A stretch of DNA of 62,731 nucleotides, taken from positions 1 through 62,731 of the forward strand of contig JANWHD010000025.1 in NCBI GenBank assembly GCA_025450585.1, given 5' to 3'. Origin of the DNA: Solirubrobacterales bacterium (lineage in GTDB: Bacteria > Actinomycetota > Thermoleophilia > Solirubrobacterales > 70-9). The position numbers and the translations under genes are program-made. The stretch's first letter is position 1. Each line of letters opens with the position of its first letter. Shown piece by piece: positions 16,537 through 24,214 of the stretch. The notes below the pieces were generated by a model. It ran no database searches. It was not told where the DNA came from and saw only the letters and a program-made list of their open reading frames with translations.

Positions 16537-17382
16537 GTGAGTGAGGCCGTTCCCACCCCGGATCCCAAAGGCCCCACTCGTAAGCCACCTCGCGAGGCGA
16601 TTGCCGAGGCCAAGGTCAGGGCTCCGACGCGGGGGAACAGGAAGCTCGAGGAGTTCCTTCGGGCCGTCAACGGCGACGAGCAGGTGCGGGCCTGGTGGTA
16701 CATGGCGCAGGTCCATGCCGAGCGGCTGGGGATGTCGGACCACTCCTGGGTCCACACCCAGATCGTGCTCAACATCGCCCTGCGCCTGCTGCGCCTGCTG
16801 GTCAAGGCCGGGGTGGAACCGGCGGTCGTCGCCGATCACGGGATGTCGCCGCGGGACGCCGAGGTCGTCGTGGCGGGCGGCGCCCTGCTGCACGACGTCG
16901 GCATGTCGATTCACCGCGTCGATCACGAGGCCTACAGCCTCTTCCTCGCCAGCGTCGCGCTCGAGCGGCTGCTTGCGGATTCCTACCGGGAGCCGGAGCG
17001 GACGGTCGTGGCCTCGGAGATCCTGCACGCGATCATCGGCCACCGCCGCCGCGGCGAGCCCTACACGCTGGAGGCGGGCGTTGTCAGGGTCGCCGACGCA
17101 CTCGACATGGCACAGGGCCGTACCCGGATCCCGCTGGAAGCCGGGCAGGAGGGCATCCACTCGATCTCGGCCGCGGCCATCGACGAGGTCAGGATCGAGG
17201 CGGGGGAGACGCGGCCGCTGCGGATCGAGATCGAGCTGAATAACTCCGCCGGCATCTTCCAGGTCGACGACCTGCTGGCAACGAAGATCCGCGACACGCC
17301 GCTGGAGGGCAAGGTCGAAGTCCTCGCCAAGATCGAGGGCGAGACCGAGAAGCGATTGCTGAGCGGCTTCAAACTCGACTGA
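16537..17382 (+). CDS. HD-domain phosphohydrolase
   Basis: 281 residues from GTG 16537. Metal-binding residues of the HD superfamily are visible: His in DHSWVHTQIVLNIA (about 71-80), the HD pair in LLHDVGMSIHRVDHE (about 120-134), and an Asp in RVADALDMAQGR. The C-terminal part (about 210-281) is a beta-rich domain (RPLRIEIELNNSAGIFQVDDLL...). The protein resembles archaeal/actinobacterial HD hydrolases of unknown substrate, probably nucleotides. It converges on the small membrane protein, with 6 nt between the stop codons. Confidence 0.8.
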   Translation: MSEAVPTPDPKGPTRKPPREAIAEAKVRAPTRGNRKLEEFLRAVNGDEQVRAWWYMAQVHAERLGMSDHSWVHTQIVLNIALRLLRLLVKAGVEPAVVADHGMSPRDAEVVVAGGALLHDVGMSIHRVDHEAYSLFLASVALERLLADSYREPERTVVASEILHAIIGHRRRGEPYTLEAGVVRVADALDMAQGRTRIPLEAGQEGIHSISAAAIDEVRIEAGETRPLRIEIELNNSAGIFQVDDLLATKIRDTPLEGKVEVLAKIEGETEKRLLSGFKLD

Positions 17383-17388
17383 GCTGAC

Positions 17389-17646
17389 TCAGCCGTAACG
17401 CTCTAGGTCGTACCTACGGCGTTCTTTTCTCTTCTCGAGGCGACCCTGGACCACCGAGAGAACGATCACGAGGATCGCGAAGAAGGCAATTACGCCGAAG
17501 CAGAAGAAGGTCACCGTCTTATCGGTCGTCGGGCCGGCGAGGCCGACGCCGTTCTCGGCCAGCGCCACAGGCGCGGCCAGCAGCAGCGAGAGCAGCGCGG
17601 CGCCGAGTGCTACGAGAGCTTTGGCTGGGCGAGAGGGAGCCTTCAC
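17389..17646 (-). CDS. Small exported membrane protein, hypothetical
   Basis: 85 residues from GTG 17646. A signal peptide (VKAPSRPAKALV... ending PVALA, about residue 30) is followed by a short extracytoplasmic part. One membrane helix comes next (about 46-67, VTFFCFGVIAFFAILVIVLSVV), then a basic cytoplasmic tail (RLEKRKERRRYDLERYG). The arrangement is that of a type-I single-pass protein. No family recognised. It is divergent from uppP, and both genes are preceded by the same 30-nt sequence in inverted orientation. Confidence 0.6.
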   Translation of the reverse strand: MKAPSRPAKALVALGAALLSLLLAAPVALAENGVGLAGPTTDKTVTFFCFGVIAFFAILVIVLSVVQGRLEKRKERRRYDLERYG

Positions 17647-17660
17647 GGCTCCGCAATCTA

Positions 17661-17766
17661 GCGCAAGGGACGGGCATCCCCGGAGGAAACATTGGAGCCC
17701 CCCTTGGCCAGGACCCTGAAGGCGGTTCCTATGCGGGTTTCCGCAGGGGATGCCCGTCCCTTGCGC
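17661..17766. repeat. Inverted duplication of a 30-nt leader between divergent genes
   Basis: Arms 17661-17690 and 17737-17766 are inverted complements at 28 of 30 positions, with a 46-nt spacer. One arm ends 14 nt before the GTG of the small membrane protein and the other 18 nt before the uppP ATG, so each gene has the same sequence directly upstream. It may be a shared operator, a duplicated leader element, or a long hairpin. Confidence 0.7.
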
Positions 17767-17784
17767 TCCATAGGATGCGCCGCG

Positions 17785-18600
17785 ATGAGCACCCTCGAAG
17801 CCATCTTCCTCGGCCTTGTGCAGGGGCTGACCGAGTTCCTGCCGATCTCCTCCAGCGGGCACCTGCGAATCGTGCCGGCGCTGCTCGGCTGGCCCGATCC
17901 GGGTGCCGGGTTCACCGCCGTGATCCAGCTCGGGACGATGGCGGCGGTTCTGATCTACTTCCGCGCCGACCTCTGGCGGATAGCGTCTGCCTGGCTGCGC
18001 GAATTGCGGGTGCCGATTCGCCAGGGCAGCCAAGACGCGAAGTTGGGTTGGTTCATCGTCCTGGGGACGATCCCGATCTCGATCTTCGGCTTCGTCTTCA
18101 GCGATCAGATCGAGTCGGGTGCGCGCAGCCTCTACCTGATCGGCTCGGCGCTCATCCTCTTCTCCTTCGTCATGGTTCTCGCCGAGCGGGTCGGCACCCG
18201 GCAGCGAGACCTGGCCGAGATGAACGGTCGCGACGGGCTGTTCGTCGGGATGGCCCAGGCGCTGGCCCTGATCCCCGGTGTCTCGCGCTCGGGGGCGACC
18301 ATCTCAGCCGGCCTGTTTCGCGGTTTCGACCGGGTAGCCGCGGCGCGATACTCGTTCCTGCTCTCGGTGCCGGCCGTGGTCCTGAGCGGCCTCTTCGAGC
18401 TGCGCAAGATCGGCGAGGATGGCAGTGCCTCGGTGGGGGCGACCGCGATCGCCACGCTCGTCGCCTTCGCCTCCGGCTACCTGGCGATCGCTTGGCTGCT
18501 TCGCTACCTCAGCACCCACACGCTGGAGATCTTCGTCGTTTACCGGATCGCCCTGGGCGTGCTGGTCCTAGCGCTGGCGGCCACTGGCGCGATCAGCTAA
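17785..18600 (+). CDS. uppP: Undecaprenyl-diphosphatase UppP (BacA family)
   Basis: Polytopic membrane enzyme that recycles undecaprenyl pyrophosphate to the lipid carrier used for peptidoglycan and other wall polymers. 271 residues. Diagnostic motifs are ILGLVQGLTEFLPISSSGH-like at the start (LGLVQGLTEFLPISSSGH) and ALIPGVSRSGATI in the second half, which carry the catalytic Glu, Ser/His and Arg. About seven to eight hydrophobic segments are present. ATG 17785 was chosen because the conserved N-terminus begins there. A strong terminator follows the gene. Confidence 0.95.
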   Translation: MSTLEAIFLGLVQGLTEFLPISSSGHLRIVPALLGWPDPGAGFTAVIQLGTMAAVLIYFRADLWRIASAWLRELRVPIRQGSQDAKLGWFIVLGTIPISIFGFVFSDQIESGARSLYLIGSALILFSFVMVLAERVGTRQRDLAEMNGRDGLFVGMAQALALIPGVSRSGATISAGLFRGFDRVAAARYSFLLSVPAVVLSGLFELRKIGEDGSASVGATAIATLVAFASGYLAIAWLLRYLSTHTLEIFVVYRIALGVLVLALAATGAIS

Positions 18601-18614
18601 GCGGCTCAGAAATA

Positions 18615-18644
18615 GCGAACGGCCCGGGGCAGTGGGCCGTTCGC
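18615..18644 (+). terminator. Terminator after uppP
   Basis: Perfect 11-bp stem (18615-18625 with 18634-18644) with an 8-nt loop, 14 nt after the uppP stop. It separates uppP from the phosphate island. Confidence 0.8.
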
Positions 18645-18767
18645 GGTGACGAGAGAGGAGTCTCGTGAGGAAGAGCTTGCCGTGCGAAAGGCCTCCTGGA
18701 GTGAACATCCGGAGAAACACAGATCTGGCTCGGGTTGCCCTCTTTCCCGCAAATTACGTGCATTCAG

Positions 18768-18787
18768 CTGTGAAAATCCTGTGAACG
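18768..18787 (-). promoter_or_regulatory. PHO-box-like direct repeat upstream of the response regulator
   Basis: On the minus strand, two TTCACAG units recur at 11-bp spacing (CTGTGAA at 18768-18774 and 18779-18785 on the plus strand). One 11-bp helical turn is the spacing expected for tandem OmpR/PhoB-family monomers, and the core resembles published mycobacterial PhoP (TCACAGC) and streptomycete PHO (GTTCAC) sites. A TACAAT hexamer at 18825-18830 may be the -10. The location suggests autoregulation of the regulator gene. The rest of the 18645-18881 gap shows no clear gene. Confidence 0.55.
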
Positions 18788-18881
18788 CAGGGGTTTTGAC
18801 GACACAGCCGTCGCCGCCGGCGCATACAATCCTGCCGTCTTAGCGCGAGGGCACAGCTTCGTCAGCAACGACGTCCGCCAC

Positions 18882-19694
18882 TTGAACCCACAGCAGACCA
18901 TCCGGCTCGCGGTCATTGACCAGGACAGCGGTTTCGTCACCGTCCTCTCGAAGCGCACCGAGGCTGCCGGGTGGCAGCAGCGGGTCCTGACCAGTGCGAT
19001 CCCGCCCGATGAGCTGGTGGCGATGAAGCTGAACGCGCTGCTGATCGACCTCTCGGTGCTGGGCGACGAAGCCTGGAGCTACCTGGAGCGGGTCTGCGGG
19101 ATGCTGCCCGACCTCGGCGTGGTCGTCTGCGCCGGCCGCTCCACGGTGGCCCAGCGGGTGCGGGCGCTGCGCCTCGGCGTCGACGACTGGATCGGCAAGC
19201 CCTGTCACCCCGAGGAGGTGATGGCGCGAATCGAAGCGGTATCGCGTCGCCGTCGCCGCAGCCGCGCCGGCATCGAGACCGGCCCGCTGGTCGCCGGCGA
19301 GCTGGAGATTCGCGCCGACCAGTTCCAGGCCTTTGTCGGCGACGGCAGCCTCGACCTGACCCGGCGCGAGTTCGAGTTGCTCCAGCTCCTCGCCGACGCC
19401 AAGGGGCAGGTGCTGGAGCGCGAGGCGATCTACCAGCGCGTCTGGGGCTACGCGATGGCCCATGGCGATCGCTCCGTCGATGTCTTTATCCGCAAGCTGC
19501 GCCAGAAGCTGGAGAAGCGCTCGCCCGGGTGGGGTTACATCCACACCCACTTCGGCGTCGGCTACCGCTTCGACCCGGAGCCGATCGGCGGCACCGAGCC
19601 GGCGACGCCTGCCAAGGAGGCCGCCGCATCTACCGAGGCGCCGACCGGCGCCTCGGATTCACAAGTAGTTCACAGCAGCTTTACGCCCGCGTAA
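18882..19694 (+). CDS. OmpR/PhoB-family response regulator
   Basis: 270 residues from a TTG start. The receiver domain (about 8-120) contains Asp in VIDQD, the likely phospho-acceptor Asp in ALLIDLSVLG and Lys in IGKPCHPEEV. The usual second acidic residue beside the first Asp is Gln, so phosphorylation chemistry may be altered. The winged-helix DNA-binding domain (about 140-233) has LTRREFELLQLLADAKG, the recognition helix DRSVDVFIRKLRQKL and YIHTHFGVGYRF. A low-complexity Ala/Thr/Glu tail follows. No histidine kinase is adjacent. Its position ahead of pst genes and the 11-bp repeats around it suggest that it controls phosphate genes. Confidence 0.88.
   Translation: MNPQQTIRLAVIDQDSGFVTVLSKRTEAAGWQQRVLTSAIPPDELVAMKLNALLIDLSVLGDEAWSYLERVCGMLPDLGVVVCAGRSTVAQRVRALRLGVDDWIGKPCHPEEVMARIEAVSRRRRRSRAGIETGPLVAGELEIRADQFQAFVGDGSLDLTRREFELLQLLADAKGQVLEREAIYQRVWGYAMAHGDRSVDVFIRKLRQKLEKRSPGWGYIHTHFGVGYRFDPEPIGGTEPATPAKEAAASTEAPTGASDSQVVHSSFTPA
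19658..19688 (+). promoter_or_regulatory. Triple PHO-box-like repeat inside the 3' end of the response regulator gene
   Basis: Three units at exact 11-bp spacing start at 19658, 19669 and 19680 (TTCACAAG, TTCACAGC, TTTACGCC). They lie over the last codons of the regulator, about 40 nt before the orphan DNA-binding gene, and could drive that gene and the following PstS-like gene. Confidence 0.6.
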
Positions 19695-19730
19695 CCGCGG
19701 CCGCGCCGGTCGTGGCGATCTTTGCTCGGG

Positions 19731-20018
19731 ATGCTGGAGATTCGTCCTGATGAGCACGCGGCGCTGGTCGACGGACGGCCCCTCAGCCTCACCATGCGCG
19801 AGCTGCAACTGTTGACGACGCTGGCGGCGAACCCGCAGCGCATTCTCACCCGCGAGGAGCTCTACGCCGAGGTTTGGGGGCGCGAACCGCGCAACGACGA
19901 CCGCTCCGTCGACGTCTACGTCAGCCGATTGCGCTCGAAGCTGAGCGAAGCCCTCCCCGGACAGAGCCTGATCCACACTCATAGCGGCATCGGCTACCGC
20001 TTTTCACCGGACGGCTGA
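19731..20018 (+). CDS. Stand-alone winged-helix DNA-binding domain (OmpR/PhoB C-terminal type)
   Basis: 95 residues from ATG 19731 (in-frame TTG 19722 adds three). The whole protein corresponds to the DNA-binding half of an OmpR-family regulator: a beta platform (MLEIRPDEHAALVDG), LTMRELQLLTTLAANP, the recognition helix DRSVDVYVSRLRSKL, and the wing LIHTHSGIGYRF. There is no receiver domain and no in-frame sequence upstream that could encode one. It is clearly a paralogue of the DNA-binding half of the preceding regulator (same DRSVDV and HTH-GxGYRF blocks), so it may compete for the same operators. It could also be the surviving half of a duplicated regulator. Confidence 0.75.
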   Translation: MLEIRPDEHAALVDGRPLSLTMRELQLLTTLAANPQRILTREELYAEVWGREPRNDDRSVDVYVSRLRSKLSEALPGQSLIHTHSGIGYRFSPDG

Positions 20019-20088
20019 GCCCGCGCCACAAAGCGGACTAGATTTCTTATATCGTTCTCGAATCTTCGAGCTACTGAAAGCAAGGACG

Positions 20089-21180
20089 TTGGTGGTTCTC
20101 CTCTCGGTTGCGGTGCTGGGGGTCGGCATCGCGGCCTGCGGCAGCGATGCCGACGGCGGCGATTCGTCAAGCGGCGCGGGTGGGGATTCGTCCGGCAACA
20201 CCGAAGGCCAGATCGTCGGTGCCGGGTCCGATGCACAGGAGATCGCACAGGGGGTCTGGACGACGGGATTCAAATCAGCCGGCTCCGGGGAATCGATCTC
20301 CTACGACGCGGTCGGCTCGGAGGAGGGCCGCCGGCGTTTCATCGAGGGAGAGGTCGCTTTTGCCGGCAGCGATACACCGCTTGAAGGGGACGAGCTTGCC
20401 GAAGCCACCGAACGCTGCGAGCCGGGCGAACTGATCGAGCTTCCCGCCTACATCTCGCCGATCGTCGTCTTCCCCAATCTCAAACTCTCGGGGATGGAAC
20501 TATCGCCGCAGACGTTGGCGAAAGTCTTCAACGGGGAAATCACCCGCTGGGACGATCAGACGATCCAGCGGGAAAATCCGAGTATCGGCCCGATCGGGCT
20601 CCCGCCCAAGCTTCCCATCGAGCCGGTTGGCCTCTCCGAAGAGCCGGCGATGACCGAGCAGGTAACCGCCTATCTCGCCTACGAGGCCCCGCGTGTCTGG
20701 GACTATGGAACCACTGAGGACTGGCCGATCGACGGAAGCGAGACCGCGACGGACGTGGCGAACGTCGGCGAAGTGGTCGGGGCGAAAGCCGGCAGGGTCG
20801 GCTACGTCGATCTCAGCCACGTCGGGCAGCTGTTCGGAGTGACCCGGCTCGCCGCCCGGGGTGGGTTCTTTGTCGAACCGACCGCGCAGACCACCACGAC
20901 GAGGCTCGAAAATGCGCATCTGGATACGGCGCTCAGCAAGGGACCGCGGATGCTCCCGGTAGAGCTGGAGCAGAAGGTGCCGCCGGGGTCCTACCCGCTC
21001 GTCCTGGTTTCTTACCTGATTGCCTGCACCGCATACGACTCGGACGAGGAAGCCGCGGCCGTGGACGCATACGTCAAGTACGTGGTCGGCCGCAAAGGCC
21101 AGGAAGCCTCTGCGCAGGAAGCCGGGACGGCCTACGCGCCGCCCTGGCTGCAAAAGAAGATCCTGGCAGCCATCGGCTGA
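20089..21180 (+). CDS. PstS-like phosphate-binding lipoprotein with divergent ligand loop
   Basis: Exported lipoprotein of the PstS/SBP superfamily, 363 residues from TTG 20089. The lipobox VGIAAC and a Ser/Gly/Asp linker precede the two-lobed fold, which includes VFNGEITRWDDQTI, a PstS hallmark (about 147-160). The DGSSTV-type and DSGT-type phosphate loops of classical PstS are replaced (VGAGSDAQE and LSEEPAMTEQ), so ligand use may differ. The start is uncertain: TTG 20089 and GTG 20092 give no positive charge before the hydrophobic core. CTG 20074 would add Lys-Ala-Arg and make a normal lipoprotein signal. It lies between the orphan DNA-binding domain and true pstS. Confidence 0.78.
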   Translation: MVVLLSVAVLGVGIAACGSDADGGDSSSGAGGDSSGNTEGQIVGAGSDAQEIAQGVWTTGFKSAGSGESISYDAVGSEEGRRRFIEGEVAFAGSDTPLEGDELAEATERCEPGELIELPAYISPIVVFPNLKLSGMELSPQTLAKVFNGEITRWDDQTIQRENPSIGPIGLPPKLPIEPVGLSEEPAMTEQVTAYLAYEAPRVWDYGTTEDWPIDGSETATDVANVGEVVGAKAGRVGYVDLSHVGQLFGVTRLAARGGFFVEPTAQTTTTRLENAHLDTALSKGPRMLPVELEQKVPPGSYPLVLVSYLIACTAYDSDEEAAAVDAYVKYVVGRKGQEASAQEAGTAYAPPWLQKKILAAIG

Positions 21181-21208
21181 CGCGCTTCACGTAGCCGAAG
21201 TCGCGTCT

Positions 21209-21241
21209 TTTACATCTTTTTCACATCCTCGACACAGGCAG
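21209..21241 (+). promoter_or_regulatory. Triple PHO-box-like repeat upstream of pstS
   Basis: Three units begin at 21209 (TTTACATC), 21220 (TTCACATC) and 21231 (GACACAGG), exactly 11 bp apart, about 90 nt upstream of the pstS start. The intergenic gap 21181-21331 holds no other feature recognised. The placement fits activation of the pstSCAB-phoU operon by the upstream regulator. Confidence 0.65.
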
Positions 21242-21331
21242 GTAACAAGCTGCCTGGGGGGCCGCTGCGAATGTTGCGGCGTCAGCGGCCGCAGGGCCGT
21301 CCACTGGAGTGAACGATGAGAAGGAGACAGA

Positions 21332-22288
21332 GTGATTAGCTCTAGATTGCTCGTGGTCCTCGCCTCTGCTGCCGTCCTGGCGGTCGGGGTCGCGGCCTGC
21401 GGCAGCGACGACGAAAGCACGGCCGGCGGCAGCAGCGACCTCTCGGGGTCGATTCGCATCGACGGGTCCAGCACGGTGGCACCGCTCACGGAAGCGATCG
21501 CCGAGGAATTCCAGGCGGAAAACCCGAACGTCAAAGTGACCGTCGGCACCGCGGGCACCGGCGGCGGCTTCGAAAAATTCTGCGCTGGCGAAACCGACAT
21601 CAGCGACGCCTCGCGTGAAATCGAGCCCGAAGAGGTCGAAGCCTGCAAGGAGGAAGGGATCGGCTACGAGGACGTCCACGTCGCCACCGACGCCCTGACC
21701 GTGATGATCAACAACGAAAACCCGGTCAGCTGCCTCACCGTCGACCAGCTGAACGCGGTCTGGGGCCCGGACTCGAAGCTCTCCAACTGGGACGAAATTC
21801 CCGGGCTGAATGAGGAATTCGACGAGGAACTGGCTCTGTTCGGTCCCGGCACCGACTCGGGCACCTTCGACTACTTCACCGACGAAATCAACGGCGAAGA
21901 GGGCGCTTCGCGCAAGGACTACAACAACGTCGGCGAGAACGACAACGCCACTGTGACCGGCGTCGAGGGCGCGCCCGGCGGCATGGGCTACGCCGGCTTC
22001 TCGTACTACACCGAGAACGAAGGCAAGCTGAAAGCACTGGAAGTCGACGGCGGTAAGGGATGCGTCGGCCCGTCGGTCGAAAGCGCCCAGGAAGGCACCT
22101 ACACGCCGCTCAGCCGGCCGCTGTTCATCTACCCCAGCGACTCGGCGCTGAAGAAGCCCGAGGTCAAGGCGTTCGTCGAGTACTACCTCGAAAACGTCAC
22201 CGGCATCGCCGAAGCGGTCGGCTTCGTCCCGCTGACCGAAGAACAGCTCGAAGAATCGGAAGCGGCCGCGACCAAGGCCGGCGCTTGA
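21332..22288 (+). CDS. pstS: Phosphate ABC transporter substrate-binding protein PstS
   Basis: Lipoprotein that captures phosphate for PstCAB, 318 residues from GTG with an AAGGAG site 7 nt upstream. The lipobox VGVAAC (Cys23) is followed by a short linker and [17 protein letters not shown], the phosphate loop at the N-terminus. [24 protein letters not shown] and [13 protein letters not shown] (the DSGT loop) are also present, with a C-terminal closing region. It heads the operon with pstC-pstA-pstB-phoU. Glutamate codons are mostly GAA (27 GAA to 13 GAG by reading the sequence), unlike the GAG-rich genes after it. A strong hairpin follows within the beginning of pstC. Confidence 0.95.
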   Translation: MISSRLLVVLASAAVLAVGVAACGSDDESTAGGSSDLSGSIRIDGSSTVAPLTEAIAEEFQAENPNVKVTVGTAGTGGGFEKFCAGETDISDASREIEPEEVEACKEEGIGYEDVHVATDALTVMINNENPVSCLTVDQLNAVWGPDSKLSNWDEIPGLNEEFDEELALFGPGTDSGTFDYFTDEINGEEGASRKDYNNVGENDNATVTGVEGAPGGMGYAGFSYYTENEGKLKALEVDGGKGCVGPSVESAQEGTYTPLSRPLFIYPSDSALKKPEVKAFVEYYLENVTGIAEAVGFVPLTEEQLEESEAAATKAGA

Positions 22289-22298
22289 TGCTCAGCGC

Positions 22299-23267
22299 GT
22301 GACCCGAGCGGGCGACAAGCAGGCGCCTGAGCCGGCGGGGGATCTCCCCCGCCGGCTTCGGGCGCCGAGCCCCCGTTATGGCGAGAAGGCGATTCAGGGC
22401 CTCCTCGCCCTCTGCGGGATTCTTTCCGTCATCACCACGACGGCGATCGTCGTCTCGCTGATCGGGCCGACGATTGGCTTCTTCGAAGTGGTCTCGGTCA
22501 GCGAATTCTTCGGCACCGAATGGTCTCCCCAGTTCGAGCCGCCCAGCTTCGGCGTGCTGGCGACCGTCGCCGGCACCCTCAACGTCACCCTCTGGTGCAT
22601 GCTGTTCGCGATCCCGATCGGGCTCGGGGCTGCGATCTACCTGAGCGAGTACGCGACCGCACGCGTGCGCAAGACGCTGAAGCCGACCCTCGAGGTCCTC
22701 GCCGGCATCCCCACCGTCGCGATCGGGTTCTTCGCCGTCACCTTCATCCTGCCCGAGATCATCCAGCCGCTATGGCCCGGGGACTTCCTCGGCGGGGCGA
22801 CCGGCAAGCCGTTCATGGCGTTGGCGGCCAGCCTCGGCATCGCCTTGATGATCGTCCCGATCATCGCCTCGCTTTCCGACGACGCGATGTCGGCGGTGCC
22901 GCGTGGCCTGCGTGAAGGCGCGTACGCGCTGGGCGCGACGAGGGCGAAAGTGGCGACGCGCGTCGTCTTCCCGGCGGCGCTGTCAGGCATCGTCGCCTCG
23001 ATCGTGCTGGCGATATCTCGGGCGGTCGGCGAGACGATGATCATTGTCCTCGCCGCCGGCTCGACCCCGGACTTCACCCTCAACCCGGTCGTCTCGATCC
23101 AGGCGATGACCTCCTACATCGCGGTCACCGCCACCGGTGACATCCCCACGGGGTCGATCGCCTACAAATCGGTCTTCGCGGTGGGGTCCGTGCTCTTCCT
23201 GATGACGCTGGCGATGAACGTGATCAGCATCCGCCTCGTCCGCAGGTACCGGGAGGTCTACGAGTGA
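22299..23267 (+). CDS. pstC: Phosphate ABC transporter permease PstC
   Basis: One of two channel subunits of the Pst importer, 322 residues from GTG 22299. A polar N-terminus of about 30 residues is followed by six membrane helices. The inner-membrane-component loop that contacts PstB is conserved (VPRGLREGAYALGATRAKVATRVVFP). Also typical are IPIGLGAAIYLSEYA and AISRAVGETMIIVLAAG. The first 20 codons contain a perfect 13-nt inverted repeat, discussed separately. The gene overlaps pstA by 4 nt (GTGA). Confidence 0.96.
   Translation: MTRAGDKQAPEPAGDLPRRLRAPSPRYGEKAIQGLLALCGILSVITTTAIVVSLIGPTIGFFEVVSVSEFFGTEWSPQFEPPSFGVLATVAGTLNVTLWCMLFAIPIGLGAAIYLSEYATARVRKTLKPTLEVLAGIPTVAIGFFAVTFILPEIIQPLWPGDFLGGATGKPFMALAASLGIALMIVPIIASLSDDAMSAVPRGLREGAYALGATRAKVATRVVFPAALSGIVASIVLAISRAVGETMIIVLAAGSTPDFTLNPVVSIQAMTSYIAVTATGDIPTGSIAYKSVFAVGSVLFLMTLAMNVISIRLVRRYREVYE
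22330..22357 (+). promoter_or_regulatory. Strong hairpin at the pstS-pstC junction
   Basis: Arms 22330-22342 and 22345-22357 are perfectly complementary and almost entirely G/C. The hairpin starts about 40 nt after the pstS stop and lies in the non-conserved first codons of pstC. Such structures often terminate part of the transcripts or protect the 3' end of the upstream message, so the binding protein is made in excess over the permeases. Confidence 0.65.
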
Positions 23268-24205
23268 CGATGGGCTCGGAGAGGGCAACCCCGCGCAACC
23301 GCCTTGCCGTCGCCGGAGCCAGGGCGACGACGCAGGCGATGTTGCGAGACCAGCCTCGCGGCGATGTGATCCGCAACACGCTCTTCGCCGCCCTGCTACT
23401 GCTCGCGATCCTGATCGCTCTGGCCGGGCTGGTCGCCCTTCTCATCCAGGCCTTCGCCCAAGGCGCTTCGGCGCTCAGCATTGACCTATTCACCAACGGA
23501 CCCTCGTCCATTCGCCCGGAGAGCGCGGGCTTCCGCCCGGCGATCATCGGCTCCCTGGAGTTGATAGCGGGCGTCATTCTCTTCGTCGTGCCGATCGGGA
23601 TCGGCGCTGCCCTCTATCTCGAGGAGTACGCGGACAAGACCCGCTGGTGGAACCGGCTGATCGAGGTCAACATCCAGAACCTGGCAGCCGTTCCCTCGAT
23701 CATCTACGGCATTCTCGGGCTCAGCTTCATCGTGCGGGGGCCGCTCGACCTCGGCTTCGTCCTCGCCGCCGGCTCGCTGACCCTGGCGCTGCTGGTGCTG
23801 CCGATGGTGATCATCGCCGCCCGCGAGGCGATCCGGGCCGTGCCCGACTCGATCCGCCAGGGGTCGCTCGCGCTTGGCGCGACCAAGTGGCAGACGATTC
23901 GCCGGCAGGTCCTTCCCGCTTCGATCCCGGGGATCGTCACAGGGGTCATCCTGGCCGTGTCGCGCGCTCTGGGGGAGGCGGCGCCGCTACTGCTGGTCGG
24001 GGCGGCGGCGTTCGTCACCTTCGACCCCGAACCGTTCAGCGGTGGGTACACGGCGCTCCCGGTCCAGATCTACAACTACGCGACACGATCACAGGAGGAG
24101 TTCCAAGCGCTCGCAGCGGCGGGGATCATCGTCATGCTCGTCGTCCTGCTGGCGATGAACTCGTTTGCGATCTGGCTACGAAATCGTTACGAGCAGAGAT
24201 GGTAG
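23264..24205 (+). CDS. pstA: Phosphate ABC transporter permease PstA
   Basis: Second permease of the Pst importer, 313 residues from GTG 23264, overlapping pstC by 4 nt. A polar N-terminus (about 1-35) precedes six helices. Family blocks are VVPIGIGAALYLEEYADKT, VNIQNLAAVPSIIYGILGL, the PstB-contact loop VPDSIRQGSLALGATKWQTIRRQVLP and AVSRALGEAAPLLLVGA. An 8-nt gap separates it from pstB. Confidence 0.96.
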   Translation: MTMGSERATPRNRLAVAGARATTQAMLRDQPRGDVIRNTLFAALLLLAILIALAGLVALLIQAFAQGASALSIDLFTNGPSSIRPESAGFRPAIIGSLELIAGVILFVVPIGIGAALYLEEYADKTRWWNRLIEVNIQNLAAVPSIIYGILGLSFIVRGPLDLGFVLAAGSLTLALLVLPMVIIAAREAIRAVPDSIRQGSLALGATKWQTIRRQVLPASIPGIVTGVILAVSRALGEAAPLLLVGAAAFVTFDPEPFSGGYTALPVQIYNYATRSQEEFQALAAAGIIVMLVVLLAMNSFAIWLRNRYEQRW

Positions 24206-24214
24206 GTGGGCTAG

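Noticed and set aside
19695..19730. Frameshift joining the response regulator to the orphan DNA-binding domain
   Set aside because: The first gene already has a complete DNA-binding domain, so the second is an additional copy and not a frameshifted continuation.
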